Source: Marinimicrobium hydrolyticum (GTDB lineage: Bacteria; Pseudomonadota; Gammaproteobacteria; Pseudomonadales; Cellvibrionaceae). From it: DNA of 64,000 bases. This document shows positions 38,001-45,502 of the stretch, piece after piece. The notes under the pieces are model-generated. The model had not been told where the DNA came from, ran no database searches, and saw only the letters and a program-made list of their open reading frames with translations. The position numbers and the translations under genes were made by a program. Numbering within the stretch: the first letter of the stretch is position 1; each line of letters starts with the position of its first letter. Where the stretch lies: positions 1 to 64,000 of the forward strand of contig NZ_JAVDDU010000011.1 in the NCBI RefSeq assembly GCF_030848505.1, given 5' to 3'.

Positions 38001-38520
38001 TGGTGGTGTTCGCCGGAACCAGGGAACCGCCTCCCATATGGAAACCGACGTACGCGCCCCGGTATTCCCGAGTGGAAGAATGGGTCCACTCAATGGTTTC
38101 GGGGCTGCCAGCACTCAATGCATGCGTGCGCGAAAGTACCGGCGCTCCCCAGTTAGCGGCATGTGGCGGTTCATGGGCTATAAACGAATTCACAGCGGCG
38201 TCGCCGTCGCTTTCTAAAGTTGCGGAGAACGTATAGGTTTCACCCGCCTGAATGTGTAGTCGCTCGACGCGGAAAGTGATGTTCCAAGCCTCAATTCCGG
38301 TCTCATTTACTGTCACACACATCCGTCCGTCGGAGGTATTGACATCAAAGTCCGCTGCGGTTCCCCAGCCCGAACTATTAACCCACGGATAAGTCTTTCC
38401 GTCTTCAAATGTGCTGTCTATCCAATCGATGTCTTGCCCCATCACGTGAGAATTGCCGACGCCCAACAGCGCGACGGCAAGAAACGCCCAGGGCTTGGCC
38501 GTTCTTTTTAGTCTGAACAT
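35014..38520 (-). CDS. Secreted multidomain family 9 glycoside hydrolase (cellulase)
   Basis: Predicted extracellular endoglucanase on cellulose or mixed beta-glucan. In order: signal peptide (1-28); CBM4/9-like module (30-185); Ig-like CelD N-terminal domain (195-290); GH9 catalytic (alpha/alpha)6 barrel (295-798); cadherin/Ig-like domain (808-893); CBM5/12 (899-955, WSPTEEYPTPGTVVSHNG); BACON domain (964-1044); CBM2-like module framed by C1052 and C1166. Catalytic residues are D372 and D375 (YDAGDYGKY), H718/H719 (QEPHHR) and proton donor E779 (NEVTINWNAPFAW). 1168 aa; AAAAGGAGC precedes ATG 38520. No poly-serine linkers, unlike many Cellvibrio or Saccharophagus cellulases. Divergent from an AraC-type gene that probably controls it. 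Confidence 0.93.
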   Translation of the reverse strand: MFRLKRTAKPWAFLAVALLGVGNSHVMGQDIDWIDSTFEDGKTYPWVNSSGWGTAADFDVNTSDGRMCVTVNETGIEAWNITFRVERLHIQAGETYTFSATLESDGDAAVNSFIAHEPPHAANWGAPVLSRTHALSAGSPETIEWTHSSTREYRGAYVGFHMGGGSLVPANTTICIGDVELKGPPSPYVREEEPVSPIQANQLGYIPGLAMRATYVLPEGADNTPRDWQLQYNGSRVDGGQTIPAGFDAGSGNQIQSIDFSRVELDVLGEGYRLVVDEGGTEIIGRSFAIANDLYDELRYDALAYFYMNRAGIEISADVVGEDLARPAGHLGDDAIQTLGCNPSIASLPQDHLDPAFLEECLTLDVSGGWYDAGDYGKYVVNGGISVWTLLNQYERFKHLSDVTPFGDGRMHLPADEQGDGLPDLLNEAKWQLDWIMKMQVPEGAIYEGMVYHKMHGDSWPGLPSYPHEDPSTRYVWPPSTAATLNFAAVGAQCYRIFREYPGYADFAQACLDRAVRAFDAAVTGPFLRSPPTQQQFDGGGAYEDNVLNPDESSWDHVEDERYWAATELYLATGDAQYAADMDNYAAHLQLDDGLSAFSWFQTDGLGVVSLATAGEAMSADPDWVAQARVAIQNTARRYAEETQNSYGLNFNAEEMYWGSNANIVNNMIVLGLAHDFSQCNPLYADAMQTSMSYLLGRNPMDISYVTGVGERPVQEPHHRVWANAEVHHFPEPPRGVMVGGPNMTVGDWEDDVAAQVLDPDCPPLTCYVDHIKAYAQNEVTINWNAPFAWAVAYMAELASDQQPASCDGDPLVALDGSINLDVTDSLDLRALNNGAAGDTYALDQGPTYGQVVITNGVATYTPSDDFDGNDSFTYVIVSAAGVVSDPARVSVTGSTVGVCQAPAWSPTEEYPTPGTVVSHNGAEYYNEWWINPDANEPAPDESFSWGPWILIGPCGGVQDPDQLGVSPSSLSFDVNGGTQSVNVTGNVSWVAESNAGWITVNNAQGSGAGSFTVTVSYNGGSERTGTITVTDGTLTQTVTVYQVGEQVGGACGYEVTYQTHEYHNKWNALLTIENTSGAVMNSWEVLLAYPDHTTLGAWGGPGTWDADVATLSGAGNQYRLTNKHWNGTLYPGDTLTIHLDGSSGPPPPGTPVVPAGIPEIRGPVCGN

Positions 38521-38574
38521 TTTGGCTCCTTTTAAATTGTTGTTAGCTGGCCGTCAACTTCACACCAGTAAAAA

Positions 38575-38588
38575 CCCAATAAATTGGG
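38575..38588. promoter_or_regulatory. Inverted repeat upstream of the GH9 gene
   Basis: CCCAAT-AA-ATTGGG, perfect six-base arms, centred about 60 bases upstream of the cellulase start. Candidate operator or promoter element. Confidence 0.4.
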
Positions 38589-38623
38589 AGCCGGCATATT
38601 CCATAAATTCTTCTCAAGCGTCG

Positions 38624-38691
38624 TCAAACCTTCTGCAATTCATAAATCCGAACGTTCAAACTTCTGCACTCTGCGCTGTGTTTATCCGAAC
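38624..38691. promoter_or_regulatory. Tandem imperfect direct repeats, candidate AraC-type binding sites
   Basis: TCAAACCTTCTGCA (38624-38637) recurs as TCAAACTTCTGCA (38656-38668), and each is followed by ATCCGAAC (38646-38653 and 38684-38691). Period is 32-38 bases. Direct repeats are the usual binding mode of AraC-family regulators, and the divergent neighbour is one. Confidence 0.45.
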
Positions 38692-38956
38692 ATTAAAAAC
38701 TGATGTCGGCCGGTTAAAGGCGTAACAAATTGTCGTCAGGAAACATGCGCCACAATTAACATCGTCGTCCTCGCCAACTTGATAGCGCAAACATCATTGA
38801 GCGGATTCCATTCATGTGAAGCAGTGTGCAGAATCGACGGAAAAAACGGCTGCTTAATACTGACAGTCGGTGTATTATTTCGCGCTCCGTCTGACAGGCA
38901 CGAATGGATGAGCGACGGAAGGCGCCATACTTATACGATAATAAATCGGTGTTGTG

Positions 38957-40138
38957 ATGGATCAGGTGATATTCAATACCCATGATGTCGTGCTGTTAAT
39001 GACAGCCTATCAATGCATACTTTTCGCGATATTATTGTTCACTCTAAGAAATGAATTTTGGCTGCGAAACACATTGCTAGCCTTATTTCTCTTGCAGCAT
39101 GCGGCGATACCACTGGACATCCTGATTAATTTTGGCGCCGAATTTCGCAACATCGCACTCTCCATTTCTCCCAACCTCTTTTACGTATTTGACTACGGCT
39201 ACTGGTTGGAAGGACCGCTGTTGCTTTGGTACACCCGATCGCTGATCTATAAGAGTTATCAACTGACATGGAAAGACACCCTGTACTTGCTACCGGCTGC
39301 GGCTTATCTGATTTATCAGTTTTTCTTTTACTACAGCCTGGATATGGATCTAAAGCGCGCCCTGCAAGAGGGCTATAGTTTGCACATAGCCCCCCAGTAC
39401 ATGAACTATGTTTCGCTGTTTAGAGAAGTGTTTCGTACCGCCCTGGGGGTATTGTGCTTGGTAGAACTTACTCGGTATCGCAAGCACTTAAAGCGCAATT
39501 ATTCCGACATTGAAAAACTGGATCTTTCCTGGCTGACCCTACTGGTAACAGGATTTCTACTCATCCGCGCCTGGTCGGTGCTGGTCGTTTTCTTTGTGAT
39601 GCTGGCGATTATGTACGGCGTGCAGGTGAATTTTGAAATTATGGGACTACTGGGCAACTACACCACCTTTGTCCTTATTAGCGTGCTGATATTTTTTAGT
39701 TTGCGCCACTCGAGCATTTGCGAGGGGATGGATCAACGTTACAACGATAGCGAGTGCGCCGAAGAACCGCCAAAAATTCAACCCCAACAAGCCGCTCGGC
39801 TAACGCGCGCCATGGAAGAAGAAAAGCTGTATCTTACACCGCTCACCTTGGACAGGTTGGCCGAGCACCTTTCACTTAACCCCCGCACCGTATCCACCAT
39901 TATCAATAGGCATTTCCACTGCAATTTTTTTGAGTTTGTGAACAGCTATCGTGTAGAAGAAGCCAAGCGGCTTTTAGCCTGCGAAGGAAATGACAAGAGT
40001 GTACTCAACATCATGTACGACGTCGGATTTAACAGCAAAGCCACGTTTAACACGCTGTTTAAACGCAAGGTGGGTATGACACCCACCGACTATCGAAAGA
40101 AAGTCGCGCAAGCTCAGCTGGGCCCTCAACCCTCTTAA
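38957..40138 (+). CDS. Membrane-anchored AraC-family transcriptional regulator
   Basis: The N-terminal ~250 residues form about seven hydrophobic helices (e.g. AYQCILFAILLF, LLPAAAYLIYQFFFYY, LLVTGFLLIRAWSVLVVFF). The C-terminal ~105 residues are a two-HTH AraC domain (LTLDRLAEHLSLNPRTVSTIIN ... VLNIMYDVGFNSKATFNTLFKRKVGMTPTDYR). This architecture is known in marine polysaccharide degraders and suggests sensing within the inner membrane, with DNA bound close to it. 393 aa from ATG 38957; a GTG one codon earlier is possible. Its divergent neighbour is the GH9 cellulase, the likely target. The ligand is unknown. Confidence 0.85.
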   Translation: MDQVIFNTHDVVLLMTAYQCILFAILLFTLRNEFWLRNTLLALFLLQHAAIPLDILINFGAEFRNIALSISPNLFYVFDYGYWLEGPLLLWYTRSLIYKSYQLTWKDTLYLLPAAAYLIYQFFFYYSLDMDLKRALQEGYSLHIAPQYMNYVSLFREVFRTALGVLCLVELTRYRKHLKRNYSDIEKLDLSWLTLLVTGFLLIRAWSVLVVFFVMLAIMYGVQVNFEIMGLLGNYTTFVLISVLIFFSLRHSSICEGMDQRYNDSECAEEPPKIQPQQAARLTRAMEEEKLYLTPLTLDRLAEHLSLNPRTVSTIINRHFHCNFFEFVNSYRVEEAKRLLACEGNDKSVLNIMYDVGFNSKATFNTLFKRKVGMTPTDYRKKVAQAQLGPQPS

Positions 40139-40232
40139 CTGCCTGTGCGGTTTCAACGGTCACGTTTAACACTCGCCACCCGCTAGCGGTCCAGACCTGC
40201 ACACGCGAGCTTGGGGTGGCGCCCCGTCCAAC

Positions 40233-40261
40233 TTGAGGGGCCGCCCTATTTACCCTACTAT
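40233..40261 (+). promoter_or_regulatory. Candidate promoter of the Mrp-like operon
   Basis: TTGAGG (40233-40238), 17-base spacer, TACTAT (40256-40261); start of transcription near 40268, about 35 bases before the first gene. Confidence 0.5.
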
Positions 40262-40301
40262 CTATAGACTGTTTACGGCTAACGAGGCCAATGGAGTACC
40301 C

Positions 40302-40790
40302 GTGCATACAGTCCTGGCAAGCAAAACGCTTACGGATGGGTTTTACTGGCTGCTTACCTATACCATTATCTGGTGGCTGCTCACCGGAGGTACCGGTTGG
40401 GCTTTTGGCGCGTTATGGATACTTGGCGCCTGTGCAGTTTCCTTACTCCTTCGAGTGCGCCCAAAACGCTTCAAACTTTTACGTCTACCGGGTTTTCTGA
40501 CCTTCTTTAGCTACCAGCTGTGGGCTGGCGGCTGGGATGTGGCACGCCGCGCTCTACACCCTCGACGCCCCCTTAATCCAGGTTGGGTGAAATATTCCTT
40601 CCACTGCACGGACCCGCAGGAGCGTATTTTGTTATCCGCCATGGTAGGGCTGCTTCCCGGCACTCTGGCCTCTCAAGTCGATGGCGACCAGCTGTGCGTG
40701 CATACGCTGGATTTAAGCCAACCCTGGCATCACACAGTGGCGGACTTGGAGGTGCACCTAACTCGTCTACTGGGAACCGAAGACTCATGA
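40302..40790 (+). CDS. mrpE: Na+/H+ antiporter subunit E (MnhE/MrpE)
   Basis: Small membrane subunit of a multisubunit cation/proton antiporter. Two or three N-terminal hydrophobic helices, then a cytoplasmic domain with the MnhE pattern LPGFLTFFSYQLWAGGWDVARRAL and ILLSAMVGLLPGTLASQVDGD, close to the family consensus (ltPGT...D...l.VH.Ld). I choose GTG 40302 (162 aa) since GGAG lies five bases upstream. The frame is open to TTG 40233, which would overlap the promoter. First gene of an eight-gene run; its stop overlaps mrpF by four bases. Confidence 0.9.
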   Translation: MHTVLASKTLTDGFYWLLTYTIIWWLLTGGTGWAFGALWILGACAVSLLLRVRPKRFKLLRLPGFLTFFSYQLWAGGWDVARRALHPRRPLNPGWVKYSFHCTDPQERILLSAMVGLLPGTLASQVDGDQLCVHTLDLSQPWHHTVADLEVHLTRLLGTEDS

Positions 40791-41050
40791 TCGTACTGGC
40801 CGTCATCCTGCTGTGCACCGTGCTCGCGGGACTGTGGCGGGTGGTGTTGGGACCCACCCGAGTGGATCGGCTGCTCGCGATCCAGCTGTTTGGCACCACT
40901 GGCGCCGCGGTGCTTTTAATTGTGGCTCAGACTCTGGCGATACCCGCGTTGCGGGATGTCGCATTGGTCCTGGCTCTGCTGGCCGCAGTGGTGTCCGCTG
41001 CTCTAGTGCAATTTCTACGCAGGTCCACCCAAAAAGAGGACCCACGATGA
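40787..41050 (+). CDS. mrpF: Na+/H+ antiporter subunit F (MnhF/MrpF)
   Basis: Three-helix membrane protein of 87 aa. Diagnostic for MnhF is GLWRVVLGPTRVDRLLAIQLFG (R-V-x-GP-x-x-x-DR-x-x-A), followed by RDVALVLALLAAV. ATG 40787 overlaps the mrpE stop (ATGA), and its own stop overlaps mrpG the same way, so translation is coupled along the operon. In homologous Mrp complexes E, F and G form one end of the membrane arm near the sodium path. Confidence 0.92.
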   Translation: MIVLAVILLCTVLAGLWRVVLGPTRVDRLLAIQLFGTTGAAVLLIVAQTLAIPALRDVALVLALLAAVVSAALVQFLRRSTQKEDPR

Positions 41051-41364
41051 ACGAAGTACTCTACTGGCTAAGCTGGCCACCGTTGCTGGTTGGCACCTTC
41101 TTTTTTGTGGCTGGCACCGTGGGGATGCTGCGCTTCCCCGACGTCTACAGTCGGCTACACGCCCTGACCAAGGCGGACACCCTGGGCCTAGGGCTGATTG
41201 TTTTAGGGCTTTGTCTACGCGCCCAAACGTGGCAAGAAGTGCCCGTGATGATATTCATTTGGTTACTGATTGTGGCTTCCGGTGCCACCGCGTGCCAACT
41301 GTTGGCCCGTTATCAAAGAGAACAAGAGGCTGGCATAAAGGAGGAGCGTCGTGCCCAACCCTGA
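41047..41364 (+). CDS. mrpG: Na+/H+ antiporter subunit G (MnhG/MrpG)
   Basis: Three-helix subunit, 105 aa. The PhaG/MnhG pattern is clear: GTFFFVAGTVGMLRFPDVYSRLHALTKADTLGLGLIVLG, of which RFPDVYSRLHA-TK-DTLG is the core. The C-terminus is charged and cytoplasmic. ATG 41047 overlaps the mrpF stop. The next gene starts inside its last codons at GTG 41351. Confidence 0.93.
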   Translation: MNEVLYWLSWPPLLVGTFFFVAGTVGMLRFPDVYSRLHALTKADTLGLGLIVLGLCLRAQTWQEVPVMIFIWLLIVASGATACQLLARYQREQEAGIKEERRAQP

Positions 41365-42262
41365 ATGGCTGATGGACGGCACTCTGGGATTATTGCTGAT
41401 CGTGCTGGCCGTCGCGGTGCTTCACGCTCGCACGCCCTACGCCAGTATCGTACTGTTTATCACCTTCGGCTTATTGCTCGCCATCACCTGGGCACGCCTG
41501 GGAGCGCCCGATCTGGCGCTAGCGGAGGCGGCGATTGGCGCCGGGCTCACAGGCGCTTTGCTGCTCGGTGCTCTAGCCCACGCTCGCCCCGAAAGGCCTT
41601 CCACTAAACTCACGGCGCAAAAAATTCCCGCCACGGTTTTTGCTGCTTTGGTGCTCGCACTGCTACTAAAAGCCGTGTGGCCACTGGACGAAGGCCCCCT
41701 GCCATTGCCCGCTTTGGTCCAGGAGAATCTGCAGGATAGCGGCGTATCCCATCCCGTTACCGCCGTGCTTCTGAATTTCCGCGCCTGGGATACCTTACTG
41801 GAACTTCTTGTGGTGCTATTCGCACTGCTGGGGCTGCGCCAGCTGCGCCCCGCCTCCCTGGCCACTCCCGAGCCTTGGCCGCTGCTGCTGGCGTGGAGCC
41901 AAATTTTGGCGCCACTGGCCGTACTCATTGGCGGCTACCTATTGTGGCGCGGCACAGCGGCTCCTGGCGGGGCGTTCCAGGCGGGCGCCCTGCTCGCGGC
42001 TGGGGCTGTAGTTTTGCGTTTGAACGGACTATTGCCCTCACTGAGTTGGCACCAGTGGCCAATTAGGGTGCTGGTTCTGATGGGCGTGGCCCTGTTTTTA
42101 GGTGTGGCAGCCGCGACCGCTTGGCTGGGAGAGGGTTGGTTGGTTTATCCACGGGTGTGGAACACAACACTGATTGTCACTATCGAGGTGGCGGCTACGC
42201 TTTCCATCGCCGCCACTCTGGCACTTCTCGTGGCCGGCGGCCGGGAGGAGCTGCGCGAATGA
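41351..42262 (+). CDS. mrpB: Fused DUF4040 (MbhD-like) and MnhB-domain antiporter subunit
   Basis: Membrane subunit combining two modules. The N-terminal ~80 residues are the DUF4040/MbhD domain (ITWARLGAPDLALAEAAIGAGL), which in canonical Mrp is the C-terminal part of MrpA. After a linker, the C-terminal ~150 residues are the MnhB domain (ILAPLAVLIGGYLLWRGTAAPGGAFQAGALLA). 303 aa from GTG 41351 with GGAGG eight bases upstream. In this operon it seems to take over the MrpA tail, since no full-length MrpA is present. Stop overlaps mrpC by four bases. Confidence 0.85.
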   Translation: MPNPEWLMDGTLGLLLIVLAVAVLHARTPYASIVLFITFGLLLAITWARLGAPDLALAEAAIGAGLTGALLLGALAHARPERPSTKLTAQKIPATVFAALVLALLLKAVWPLDEGPLPLPALVQENLQDSGVSHPVTAVLLNFRAWDTLLELLVVLFALLGLRQLRPASLATPEPWPLLLAWSQILAPLAVLIGGYLLWRGTAAPGGAFQAGALLAAGAVVLRLNGLLPSLSWHQWPIRVLVLMGVALFLGVAAATAWLGEGWLVYPRVWNTTLIVTIEVAATLSIAATLALLVAGGREELRE

Positions 42263-42558
42263 GTCTAAGCCTGTTTTACCTTTGTGTTGGAACCACGCTC
42301 TGGCTGCTGGGGCTGCACGGCATGCTGCGTCAAAGTCATGTATTGCGCCGAATTATCGCCGTCAACATTATGGGTGGTGGTGTCTTTACCGTCATGGTAG
42401 CTCTGGCGATTCGCAGCGACCCGGTGGATCCGGTTCTGCAGGCACTGGTCGTCACTGGCTTGGTAGTAGCGGTGAGCGCCACCGCTTTTGCTCTGCGCCT
42501 GGCAAGCTCGGAAGCTGTGGCACAGCGTGAAAAGCAGCAAGAGGAGGCCCCTCGGTGA
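42259..42558 (+). CDS. mrpC: Na+/H+ antiporter subunit C (MnhC/NuoK-like)
   Basis: NuoK-homologous three-helix membrane protein, 99 aa. LLGLHGMLRQSHVLRRIIAVNIMGGGV and DPVLQALVVTGLVVAVSATAFAL match MnhC, in which the DP-x-x-QALVLT-IVI segment is highly conserved; here it reads LQALVVTGLVV. ATG 42259 overlaps the preceding stop. In complex I the NuoK counterpart carries membrane glutamates; here none is evident in the first two helices, as is usual for MrpC. Confidence 0.9.
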   Translation: MSLSLFYLCVGTTLWLLGLHGMLRQSHVLRRIIAVNIMGGGVFTVMVALAIRSDPVDPVLQALVVTGLVVAVSATAFALRLASSEAVAQREKQQEEAPR

Positions 42559-43988
42559 ATCTCGCGCTGCTAAGCATGTTGCTGCCTCTGGCCACTGCAT
42601 TGCTGTTGCTGGCGTTGCGCTCAAGAAGTGCGTTGCTGGTGATACTGAGCAGCGCTCTTGCCCTAGGTGCAGGTTCTGGCGCTCTGTTTCAGGTGGTGGA
42701 CGGGGGCAGCGAAACATTGCTTTTGGGTGGCTGGGACAGCCCATTGGCGATACGTTTTCATCTTACGCCGGTCACTGGGATGTTACTGGCGTTTACCGCA
42801 CTGATTCATTTCCTCGTGGCCATCTATGCCGCGCGCAGTCGTCATAGCCAAACTCGTCACAGCGACTACTGGCCACTGTCTTGCCTACTGCACGGTAGCC
42901 TGGCTGCGCTCTGGCTGTCCCGTGATTTATTCAATTGGTACGTCACGCTAGAACTGTTAGGGCTGATTTCGGTGGCACTGGTCGCCCTGGCAGGGCCGAA
43001 AGCTTACCGCGCCGCATTGCGCTACCTGCTCTTATCCTTAATGGCCTCGCTTTGCTATCTACTTGGAGTCGCCTTGCTGTATGGGCAGTATGGCGTGCTT
43101 GATGTAGGCCTGCTGGCGGAAGTTACGCAAGCGGATCACACCACCAGCGCCGCCCTGATGCTGATGACGCTGGGACTGATGCTTAAGGCCGCCCTCTGGC
43201 CCCTGCATCTTTGGTTGCCTCCCGCCCACGCGGGTGCACCCACAGCGGTGAGTGCTCTGCTCTCGGCGCTGGTAGTAAAAGGCCCCTTATTCATTTTGTG
43301 GTTGCTTTGGAGTCAAGCCGCACCTGCGGAAATTGGCCAACAGGCGGGATTCCTGATGGCAGTGGCCGGGGTTCTGGCCCTGCTCTCCGGTGGTTGGTCC
43401 GCGATGCGCACACCCTACATTAAGACCTTAGTGGCTTATTCCACTGTCGCTCAGTTAGGGTACGCCCTCATGGCGCTTGGCTTGTTGCTGTTCTGGCAAA
43501 TTCCGGAGCTGCATGTGGCTCTGTGGTTGTTCGTGCTCGCCCATGGCTTGGCCAAGTTATCCATGTTTCTGGCCGCCGGTGAAATGCAAGCCACTTTGGG
43601 AAGTCGACGCCTGACGTCATTGAAAGGCGCCACGCAAACCGTCCCGGTGGCCATGTTTGCCTTTGCGGTGGCCGGGGGCAGCTTGATCGGGCTTCCCCCG
43701 AGCGGTGGCTTTCTCGCCAAGTGGGTGCTGCTTCAGCCTCTGTTTCTGGAACCGAGCCATTGGCCCTGGGCCGTAGGCGTTTTATTGGGAACTTTGGCCA
43801 GCGCCGTTTACGTGTTTAGGGTGGTAAGCCTGGCGTTTGACCGAGCTGAGCCCATGGGCCCCAATTACCGCCCGGATCGATTCGCCCAGTGGTTAACGAT
43901 GTTGCCGGCACTTTTGGTGTGGGGAATGGCACTGGTCAGCGAGCCGCTGATTGAATGGTTGACCGGCGTGACGAGGGTGAGTGCATGA
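42555..43988 (+). CDS. mrpD1: Antiporter-like subunit 1 (MrpD/NuoM-N type)
   Basis: Polytopic membrane protein of 477 aa with the proton-conducting membrane transporter domain. The ion-path residues expected from NuoL/M/N and MrpD are present: E133 (WYVTLELLGL), K211 (LGLMLKAALWPLHLWLPPAH) and K242 (SALVVKGPLF). GTG 42555 overlaps the mrpC stop by four bases. First of three consecutive paralogous antiporter-like subunits. Confidence 0.88.
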   Translation: MNLALLSMLLPLATALLLLALRSRSALLVILSSALALGAGSGALFQVVDGGSETLLLGGWDSPLAIRFHLTPVTGMLLAFTALIHFLVAIYAARSRHSQTRHSDYWPLSCLLHGSLAALWLSRDLFNWYVTLELLGLISVALVALAGPKAYRAALRYLLLSLMASLCYLLGVALLYGQYGVLDVGLLAEVTQADHTTSAALMLMTLGLMLKAALWPLHLWLPPAHAGAPTAVSALLSALVVKGPLFILWLLWSQAAPAEIGQQAGFLMAVAGVLALLSGGWSAMRTPYIKTLVAYSTVAQLGYALMALGLLLFWQIPELHVALWLFVLAHGLAKLSMFLAAGEMQATLGSRRLTSLKGATQTVPVAMFAFAVAGGSLIGLPPSGGFLAKWVLLQPLFLEPSHWPWAVGVLLGTLASAVYVFRVVSLAFDRAEPMGPNYRPDRFAQWLTMLPALLVWGMALVSEPLIEWLTGVTRVSA

Positions 43989-45502
43989 ACCCGACTATTG
44001 CCGCCATGCTGCCGCCAGCGATTGTACTGACCTCGCTCATTCCCGGGCTGCTGATTTTTGCCCTGAGAGAAGATCAATATCGCCTGCGCACGCAGTTGAA
44101 CATGGCGGGTGTGTTTTTGAAACTCGCCCTGGTCGGGCTGATGCTTTACGGCGTCAACCAGGGCCTGAGCTTCCGCTTCGCGCTGCCCTTTTTGCCCGGC
44201 GGCGAGTTGATCCTGCACGCTGATGCCATGTCCCTACAATTTGTGGCGCTGTCGTCGGTGCTGTGGTTAGCCACCACAATTTACGCCATCGGTTACTTGG
44301 AAGGCGCTCCCTTGCGTTCCCGCTTCTTTGGCTATTTCAGCTTGTGTGTGAGCGCAACGGTAGGCCTGGCGTTGGCCGGCAACCTGGTCACCTTTCTGCT
44401 CTTCTATGAACTCCTGACACTGGCCACTTTTCCGCTGGTGGTGCACCGGGGCACGGCGGGCGCTATGCGCGCCGGGCGGATTTATTTGGCCTACACACTA
44501 GGTGGGGGCACCCTGCTACTGATGGGCGTGGCCTTGCTACACGCATTGACGGGCAGTCCGGAGTTTGTGCCCGGCGGTTATCTGGCGCCCCTGGTGGATA
44601 GTCATCGCGCCGGCCTGATACTGGCGTTTGTGCTGTTGGTTGCCGGGCTGGGCGTGAAAGCAGCGTTAATCCCGATGCACGGTTGGCTACCGACGGCCAT
44701 GGTGGCACCAGCGCCAGTCAGCGCCCTGCTGCACGCTGTGGCGGTGGTTAAGGCAGGCGCCTTTGGCATTATGCGTGTGGTGTATGACGTTTACGGTGTG
44801 GAGCCCATGCAGCTGCTGCAGCTAACTCAGCCATTACTCTGGTTGGCGGCCGCGACCATTATGTACGGCTCCATCAAAGCCTTGCAGCAGCAAGAACTTA
44901 AAAAGCGGCTGGCTTATTCAACCGTCAGCCAGGTGTCCTATATCACGCTCGGCGTCGCTTTGTTGGGGCCGGTGGCGGCTGTTGGAGGCATGGTGCATCT
45001 GGTCCACCAAGGGCTGATGAAAATCACCCTGTTCTTCTGCGCCGGGAATTTTGCCGAAACACTGCATGTGCACCGGATACGACAAATGAATGGCCTGGGC
45101 AAACGTATGCCTTTTACCATGGCTGCGTTCACCGTAGGCGCTTTGGGCATGATCGGCGTACCACCCATCGCCGGCTTTATCAGCAAGTGGTATCTGGGCT
45201 CAGGCGCACTGGAGGTCGACCAAGGGTGGGTCATTGTGATTCTGGTGATCGCGGGGCTACTTAACGCCGCCTATTTTTTACCCCTGGTGTATCGGGGCTG
45301 GTTTATGCGCGCACCCGAAACCTGGCCGGGAGACGCCAAACTTGGCGGCGGCATACCCGGGCGGCGAGAAACCCATTGGATGCTGCTGTGGCCCACTGTG
45401 TTCACGGCCGTCCTGTCTCTGCTGGCCGGCATCCTCGCCGGTACGGACCTTAGCCCCCTCGCCTGGGCGCAATTAATTGTGCAGCGGGAGTTTGGGTTGT
45501 GA
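43985..45502 (+). CDS. mrpD2: Antiporter-like subunit 2 (MrpD/NuoM-N type)
   Basis: Polytopic proton-conducting transporter domain, 505 aa. Key residues are E142 (LLFYELLTLA), K225 (GLGVKAALIPMHGWLP) and K256 (HAVAVVKAGAFG). The MHGWLPTAMVAPAPVSALLHAV region is the strongest family match, near NuoM/MrpD and hydrogenase MbhH subunits. ATG 43985 overlaps the previous stop; the longer open frame from 43955 is not needed. Second of three paralogues. Confidence 0.88.
   Translation: MNPTIAAMLPPAIVLTSLIPGLLIFALREDQYRLRTQLNMAGVFLKLALVGLMLYGVNQGLSFRFALPFLPGGELILHADAMSLQFVALSSVLWLATTIYAIGYLEGAPLRSRFFGYFSLCVSATVGLALAGNLVTFLLFYELLTLATFPLVVHRGTAGAMRAGRIYLAYTLGGGTLLLMGVALLHALTGSPEFVPGGYLAPLVDSHRAGLILAFVLLVAGLGVKAALIPMHGWLPTAMVAPAPVSALLHAVAVVKAGAFGIMRVVYDVYGVEPMQLLQLTQPLLWLAAATIMYGSIKALQQQELKKRLAYSTVSQVSYITLGVALLGPVAAVGGMVHLVHQGLMKITLFFCAGNFAETLHVHRIRQMNGLGKRMPFTMAAFTVGALGMIGVPPIAGFISKWYLGSGALEVDQGWVIVILVIAGLLNAAYFLPLVYRGWFMRAPETWPGDAKLGGGIPGRRETHWMLLWPTVFTAVLSLLAGILAGTDLSPLAWAQLIVQREFGL

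Larger units (their letters stand above)
38521..38956. other. Divergent control region GH9 / AraC-type regulator
   Basis: No gene. Holds the GH9 ribosome-binding site, a 14-bp inverted repeat (38575-38588) and a pair of imperfect direct repeats (38624-38691). The remaining part towards the regulator start shows no further clear signal. Confidence 0.6.
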
